Positions 59,911 to 64,000 of a DNA stretch of 64,000 nt are shown here, piece by piece. Numbering within the stretch: the first letter of the stretch is position 1; each line of letters opens with the position of its first letter. Origin of the DNA: JAAEKA01 sp049299095 (GTDB lineage: Bacteria > Chloroflexota > Anaerolineae > JAAEKA01). Location of the stretch: NCBI GenBank assembly GCA_049299095.1, contig JBAQWV010000161.1, positions 38,067 to 102,066 of the forward strand, read 5' to 3'. The notes under the pieces were generated by a model that saw only the letters and a program-made list of their open reading frames with translations, made no database searches and was not told where the DNA came from. Made by a program: the position numbers and the translations under genes.

Positions 59911-60297
59911 TTATTTAACTTCGACGCTAGCGCCAGCAGCCTGGAGAGCGGCCTTCGCCTCGTTCGCGGCTTCCTTGGCAACGCCGGTCAGAACGGTCGC
60001 GGGGGTCGACTCGACCAGATCCTTGGCTTCCTTGAGGCCGAGGTTCGTGATCTTGCGGACTTCCTTGATGACGTTGATCTTGTTGTCACCAGCGCCGGTG
60101 AGGATAACATCGAATTCGGTCTTCTCTTCGACCGGCTCGGCCACGGCGGCGGCGGCCACGGGGGCGGCAGCCATCGCCATCATCGGTGCAGCGGCGCTAA
60201 CGCCCCATTCTTCCTGCAGATCCTTGGCCAGCTGGGCGGCCTCAAGCAGGGTCAGCGAATTCAGTAGCTCTTTTACCTGTGCGATCTTATCAGACAC
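59911..60297 (-). CDS. rplL: 50S ribosomal protein L7/L12
   Basis: 128 residues. The N-terminal dimerisation helix (VKELLNSLTLLEAAQLAKDL), an Ala-rich hinge (MMAMAAAPVAAAAVAEPVEE) and the factor-binding C-terminal domain (FDVILTGAGDNKINVIKEVR, LGLKEAKDLVESTP) are complete. It forms the L12 stalk that recruits translation GTPases. The usual rpoB does not follow; the strand changes to pyk across a strong terminator. Confidence 0.97.
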   Translation of the reverse strand: MSDKIAQVKELLNSLTLLEAAQLAKDLQEEWGVSAAAPMMAMAAAPVAAAAVAEPVEEKTEFDVILTGAGDNKINVIKEVRKITNLGLKEAKDLVESTPATVLTGVAKEAANEAKAALQAAGASVEVK

Positions 60298-60402
60298 GGT
60301 GAAAAACCTCCAATTGGGAAAAATATCTTCTTGCGAATAGTTTGAATTTTGCTGCCGATGGGGGCAGCAGACGGTGACGCCGGAACGTCACATACGATTG
60401 CC

Positions 60403-60969
60403 TCAGGCGTTCGCGGGAGCGCCCTTGTCGGCATACGCCTGAATTGTCAAGGCTACCTCGCGCAGCGCCGCTTGCAGCGTGCGATACAGCTCGTTGGCAG
60501 GCGCTTCGATTGTGCGCACCAATTCGCTGGCCGGGCCTTGAACAACACCCAACAGTTGGGAAAGAACATCCGTCTTGCTCGGTAGGTCGCGCAGTTGTCG
60601 TGCCCCTTCAGCGTCGAGTACCTGACCATCAAGGATGGCTCCCCGCACCTTGATATTCTCAAGGTCACGGATCGAGTCATAGAATGCCTTGGCGGCGGTG
60701 GCAACGTCTTCCGGGAAGTACACGACGGCCGTTGGCCCAACCAGATAGTCTTCAGGAGCCGGCATACCTGCCTCTTTCAAGGCAATAGCCAGCAAGCTGT
60801 TCTTGACTACCTGCACACCAGTGCTGTGCTCACGCATCTGACCACGCAGCCGTTGAATTTGCTGCACGGTCGTTCCGCGATAATCGGCCAACACGATGGC
60901 TGAGCTTTGGGCTAGCTGCTCGACATACGATTCGACGAATTCTTCTTTCTTGTCTCTTGAAATTGCCAA
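60403..60969 (-). CDS. rplJ: 50S ribosomal protein L10
   Basis: 188 residues with a TTG start at 60969, chosen because AGGAGG lies 8 bases upstream; longer in-frame starts run into the leader. QSSAIVLADYRGTTVQQIQR, MREHSTGVQVVKNSLLAIAL and TAVVYFPEDVATAAKAFYDS are the conserved L10 blocks. It anchors L12 dimers on the ribosome. In many bacteria L10 with L12 binds the rplJ leader and controls this pair. Confidence 0.95.
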   Translation of the reverse strand: MAISRDKKEEFVESYVEQLAQSSAIVLADYRGTTVQQIQRLRGQMREHSTGVQVVKNSLLAIALKEAGMPAPEDYLVGPTAVVYFPEDVATAAKAFYDSIRDLENIKVRGAILDGQVLDAEGARQLRDLPSKTDVLSQLLGVVQGPASELVRTIEAPANELYRTLQAALREVALTIQAYADKGAPANA

Positions 60970-60977
60970 GCGCTTAA

Positions 60978-61270
60978 CCTCCTTTACCAGACTTTCGAAC
61001 GAAGCTGCGCAGCAGGGCAACAAAAAAGCCTTCTCATCATGCAGATGCGAAGGCTCTTAAAGGCAGTAGAACAAAGCAGATGGCCTGGCAAGCCATTGCT
61101 TCAATTCCAGTTCATTCCGTGTGAAATGGCTGGAAATGCTTTTCAGATCCTGTCGCTTCGGCGGGCTGATGAATTAAGCCAAAAGTGGCGCCTGCTGTCT
61201 ACAGCAACAATCTCGGATTATCAGTTGTTAACGAGCGCCTGCCAAAATGCAAGCCTCGGGAACTGCAAAA
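60978..61270 (-). ncRNA. rplJ (L10) leader with attenuator
   Basis: The gap of about 300 bases between rplA and rplJ holds no gene. On the minus strand GCCTTC..GAAGGC (61049-61054 with 61028-61033) is followed by TTTTTT (61022-61027), an intrinsic attenuator about 50 bases before the start. TGCTGT/ACAGCA (61193-61206) is a further stem. The arrangement fits a ribosomal protein leader for L10(L12) binding. Control by L10 is inferred. Confidence 0.7.
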
Positions 61271-61984
61271 TTAGGCAGTGTGCAGCTGGCCGGCTTGGTT
61301 GGGATCAACCTTAATGCCAGGCCCCATTGTCGAGGTCAGCGTAACGCGCTTGATGTAGGTGCCCTTGGCGCCTGACGGCTTCGCACGCGTGATCGCTTCC
61401 ATGACAGCCGACAGATTTGCCATCAACTGCTCTTCGGTGAAGCTGACTTTACCCAAGGGGACGTGGATGTTGGCGGTCTTGTCAACCTTGAACTCAACAC
61501 GACCTTGGCGCGCTTCCTGGATTACACGGGGCAGATCGTCTTCTTCCACGATGGTGCCAGCTTTGGGGCTGGGCATCAAACCGCGCGGGCCTAAAACACG
61601 ACCGAGACGACCGACCTTTTTCATCATCGCGGGGGTGGCAATTGCCATATCGAAGGCGGTCCAGCCGCCAGCGATCTGGTTCACCAGCTCGTCGCTGCCC
61701 ACAAAGTCAGCGCCTGCTTCTTCGGCGGCCTTGGCAGCATCGCCTTCAGCGAAGACCAAAATCCGCACCTGCTTGCCGGTGCCGCTGGGCATCAAGACAA
61801 CACCGCGCACCTGCTGATCGGCATGGCGCGGGTCAACACCCATGCGCATATGCACCTCAACGGTGCTGTCAAACTTGGTGAAAGCCGTGTCACGTACAAG
61901 CTTCACTGCCTCAGCCGGGCTATATTGCTGAGCCGGGTCCACCTGCTTTTTGGCTTCTGTGTACTTCTTACCGTGCTGTGTCAT
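61271..61984 (-). CDS. rplA: 50S ribosomal protein L1
   Basis: 237 residues. KKYTEAKKQVDPAQQYSPAE and FTKFDSTVEVHMRMGVDPRH at the start, the central MKKVGRLGRVLGPRGLMPSP, and GRVEFKVDKTANIHVPLGKV near the end are diagnostic. It binds the mobile L1 stalk of 23S rRNA and can repress its own mRNA in other bacteria. It lies 70 bases behind rplK. Confidence 0.98.
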   Translation of the reverse strand: MTQHGKKYTEAKKQVDPAQQYSPAEAVKLVRDTAFTKFDSTVEVHMRMGVDPRHADQQVRGVVLMPSGTGKQVRILVFAEGDAAKAAEEAGADFVGSDELVNQIAGGWTAFDMAIATPAMMKKVGRLGRVLGPRGLMPSPKAGTIVEEDDLPRVIQEARQGRVEFKVDKTANIHVPLGKVSFTEEQLMANLSAVMEAITRAKPSGAKGTYIKRVTLTSTMGPGIKVDPNQAGQLHTA

Positions 61985-62054
61985 GTGTTACTCCTGGTGG
62001 TGTTAACGGAGCAGTTTGCTGCTCCTCCCACTAGCGCCGTCGCGAGACAGCTAA

Positions 62055-62480
62055 CTAGTCTACGATTGTGATTCCCATGCTGCGGGCGCTGCCTTCGATC
62101 ATCTTGACGGCACCTTCGATATCCACCGCGTTCAGGTCCTTCATCTTCTGCTCAGCGATGTTGCGGATATCCGCACGCGTGACCTTGCCCACCTTGTTGC
62201 GGTTGGCAGATGCAGAACCCTTGGGGATACCAGCAGCCTTCTTCAACAGGTCAGTGGCTGGAGGCGTCTTCAGCACCATCGTGAAGGAGCTGTCCTGATA
62301 AATGGTCAGCTCAACCGGGATAATGCTGCCTATCATGCTGGCGGTCTTGGCATTATATTCCTTGACGAACCCCATGATATTGACGCCGTGCTGACCAAGC
62401 GCCGGGCCAACCGGGGGTGCAGGATTGGCCTTGCCCGCCGGGACCTGTAGCCTAACGATTGCTTTAATCTTTTTTGCCAT
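62055..62480 (-). CDS. rplK: 50S ribosomal protein L11
   Basis: 141 residues. KIKAIVRLQVPAGKANPAPP, VGPALGQHGVNIMGFVKEYN and the late RSMGITIVD are typical, as is KKAAGIPKGSASANRNKVGK. It forms the GTPase-associated centre with 23S rRNA. Lies 67 bases after nusG on the same strand. Confidence 0.98.
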   Translation of the reverse strand: MAKKIKAIVRLQVPAGKANPAPPVGPALGQHGVNIMGFVKEYNAKTASMIGSIIPVELTIYQDSSFTMVLKTPPATDLLKKAAGIPKGSASANRNKVGKVTRADIRNIAEQKMKDLNAVDIEGAVKMIEGSARSMGITIVD

Positions 62481-62547
62481 GCTTTACCTCAAATCCGTTG
62501 CCATATACGGCAGCAGTAAATACACTTTCTGATGTGAGCGGGCCGGA

Positions 62548-63156
62548 TCAGACCTTCTCAAGCTGCAAGAAGTCCACATCTACAGGCGTGTCGCGATTGA
62601 AGAAGGATACCATGACGCGGGCACGGCCCTTGTCGGCATGCAACTCCTGAACGACGCCGTTGAACTCGGCGAAGGGGCCTTCGGTGATGCGCACTTTCTG
62701 ACCGATCTTGAAGTCTACCTTGATCTTCGGTTCTTCCGATTCAAGTTGGCGCATTATGCGCTTGACTTCGTCTTCGGGCAGGGCTGTGGGGCGGTTGCCC
62801 ATCCCCACAAAGCCGGTCACGTTGGGGGTGTTGCGCACAACGTACCAGGATTGCTCGTCCATGATCATCTGGACCAGTACATAGCCCGGGAAGACGCGGC
62901 GTTCGACCACACGACGTTGACCATCTTTCAGCTCGATCTCTTCCTCGGTAGGGACAATGACCTGAAAGATCTTGTCCTGCATATCCATGGATTCGATGCG
63001 ATGCTCGAGGTTCTTCTTCACCTTGTTTTCGTAGCCGGAATAACTGTGGATGACGTACCACGCAGCCTCAGGTGGAACCTCTGGATTAGCAGGCTTTTGA
63101 ATTATCGGCTCATCTGCTTCGGAAGCAGCCGTTGCGCGTTTATCTGTCTTTGCCAC
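62548..63156 (-). CDS. nusG: Transcription termination/antitermination protein NusG
   Basis: 202 residues. The NGN domain (AWYVIHSYSGYENKVKKNLE; ERRVFPGYVLVQMIMDEQSW; VRNTPNVTGFVGMGNRPTAL) and the C-terminal KOW domain (FKIGQKVRITEGPFAEFNGV) are intact. The first 30 residues are a charged extension. NusG binds RNA polymerase, ribosomes and Rho; rho is also in this window. Confidence 0.97.
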   Translation of the reverse strand: MAKTDKRATAASEADEPIIQKPANPEVPPEAAWYVIHSYSGYENKVKKNLEHRIESMDMQDKIFQVIVPTEEEIELKDGQRRVVERRVFPGYVLVQMIMDEQSWYVVRNTPNVTGFVGMGNRPTALPEDEVKRIMRQLESEEPKIKVDFKIGQKVRITEGPFAEFNGVVQELHADKGRARVMVSFFNRDTPVDVDFLQLEKV

Positions 63157-63208
63157 GATATTATCTCAGCTAAAGCTCTTGTATATCCGGGGGCGCAGCA
63201 ATTTGCTG

Positions 63209-63424
63209 TTATGCGCCGATCAGGGCAGCGATGATGCCTTCAAAGACGACATCCAAGCCCCACAGCAGCAGTGCCATAACAGTGGTCACAGCCACGACGA
63301 TACCGGTCAGGTTCAAGGCTTCTTCGCGAGTCGGCCAAGTGACCTTGCGCATTTCTGCGCGTGCCTCACGAAAATACTTGATGATACGATTTTCAGTCTT
63401 TTCGGTCTCGACTTTGCTGCTCAC
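63209..63424 (-). CDS. secE: Protein translocase subunit SecE
   Basis: 71 residues with one transmembrane segment, the short form of SecE. RIIKYFREARAEMRKVTWPT and REEALNLTGIVVAVTTVMAL are the conserved amphipathic helix and the start of the membrane helix. It clamps the SecY channel. It lies between tRNA-Trp and nusG, the usual bacterial place. Confidence 0.95.
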   Translation of the reverse strand: MSSKVETEKTENRIIKYFREARAEMRKVTWPTREEALNLTGIVVAVTTVMALLLWGLDVVFEGIIAALIGA

Positions 63425-63454
63425 GTTAATTATCTCTTTTGCCAGTGAAGAACA

Positions 63455-63471
63455 CCCCCGAAACCCGGGGG
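63455..63471 (-). other. GC-rich hairpin between tRNA-Trp and secE
   Basis: CCCCCG (63455-63460) and CGGGGG (63466-63471) form a short stem; on the minus strand it is followed by TGTTCTT. It may be a weak terminator or processing site between the tRNA and secE. Confidence 0.4.
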
Positions 63472-63515
63472 CGCTTTAGAATTACAACGAAATCCGTTGT
63501 TTGACGAAACAGAGG

Positions 63516-63587
63516 CAGGCGTGGCAGGATTTGAACCTGCAACCTACGGTTTTGGAGACCGTTGCTCTGCCGTTGAGCTACACGCCT
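63516..63587 (-). tRNA. trnW: tRNA-Trp (anticodon CCA)
   Basis: 72 bases from acceptor AGGCGTG to CACGCCT plus discriminator G. The D arm (GCTCAACGGCAGAGC), anticodon stem-loop (ACGGT CTCCAAA ACCGT, anticodon CCA) and T arm (GCAGG TTCAAAT CCTGC) all pair. The 3' CCA is not encoded. It sits between rpmG and secE in the tuf-secE transcript, as in many bacteria. Confidence 0.97.
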
Positions 63588-63647
63588 ATGAAAACACCAA
63601 ACACACAGCCAGCGTAGACACTGGCTGCATGTCGTTTTACCAGTGTC

Positions 63648-63812
63648 TTATTTGGTCTCGCGATGCGTGGTATGATCGCGGCAGCGCGGGCAATATTTCT
63701 TTAATTCCAACCGCGCCTGGTCGTTGCGGCGGTTCTTCTCGGTCGTGTAGTTGCGCTCCTTGCACTCGGTGCAGGCTAGCGTAATCACGACGCGAACTGC
63801 TTTCTTTGCCAT
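63648..63812 (-). CDS. rpmG: 50S ribosomal protein L33
   Basis: 54 residues from the ATG at 63812. VRVVITLACTECKERNYTTE, KNRRNDQARLELKKYCPRCR and the final THRETK are the L33 pattern. The two Cys pairs (CTEC, CPRC) mark the zinc-binding form. Longer in-frame starts add an unconserved stretch. Confidence 0.95.
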   Translation of the reverse strand: MAKKAVRVVITLACTECKERNYTTEKNRRNDQARLELKKYCPRCRDHTTHRETK

Positions 63813-63881
63813 GAGAATCTCACTTTTGTTACGGAGGGGAGACACAGGTCTCCCGCTCCGTTAATTTCGTTTTAGCGTGCC

Positions 63882-64000
<119 letters not shown>

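Overview
The window looks like a chromosomal segment of a GC-rich bacterium of the phylum Chloroflexota (Anaerolineae/Ardenticatenia-like). The evidence is the style of the solute-binding lipoproteins (Val/Glu/Lys repeats after the lipobox), a monoderm-type gene set, an archaeal-type mevalonate entry module, DUF951 and DUF2834 genes, and the order tuf-rpmG-tRNA(Trp)-secE-nusG-rplKAJL. The phylum is an inference from recognised families, not a measured placement. No rRNA, CRISPR array, prophage or intact insertion sequence is visible.

Layout. 1-720 (minus): N-terminus of a flotillin-like protein and an NfeD-like partner. 950-3870 (plus): rho behind a long leader, then a LysM/M23 peptidase. 3870-4480: gene-free with an unusual inverted repeat. 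4480-15250 (plus): two oligopeptide ABC clusters, first oppD-oppF-lipoprotein without permeases, then a complete lipoprotein-permease-permease-ATPase-ATPase operon whose lipoprotein appears circularly permuted. 15300-16230 (minus): CDF metal efflux. 16520-22964 (plus): an MrfA-like helicase with an HNH domain inserted in it, a serine-palmitoyltransferase-like enzyme, and a histidine kinase/response regulator pair. 23010-26783: three membrane proteins resembling complex I/Mrp antiporter subunits. 26750-27874: an AT-rich two-gene island (TetR regulator and DUF2834 protein) flanked by direct copies of the 3' end of the preceding gene. 28020-32350: HMG-CoA reductase, HMG-CoA synthase, thiolase and DUF35, an archaeal-type mevalonate entry module. 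32376-39506: SHOCT-like protein, GNAT, DUF951, MFS, Nif3-like and exonuclease-DinG helicase genes.

39537-44548: TPP riboswitch, thiamine pyrophosphokinase and ThiB-ThiP-ThiQ uptake. 44555-47730: ssb and a hydrolase/acyl-CoA-ligase fusion. 47800-54498: glucokinase, cyclase, a SelD that itself contains selenocysteine (in-frame UGA), a ParB-like/USP fusion, MenG, UbiX and a methyltransferase. 54478-59833: a class A PBP and pyruvate kinase. 59848-64000 (minus): the ribosomal/translation cluster, ending in partial tuf.

Promoters of the TTGACA-17-TATAAT type are easy to see. At four genes the -10 box ends exactly six bases before the start codon, which implies leaderless mRNAs. The strongest leads are the permuted binding protein, the selenoprotein SelD, the HNH insertion in the helicase, the shared promoter motif of the mevalonate genes, the island in the 3' end of a complex I-like gene, and the fusion ligase with a broken ATP loop.
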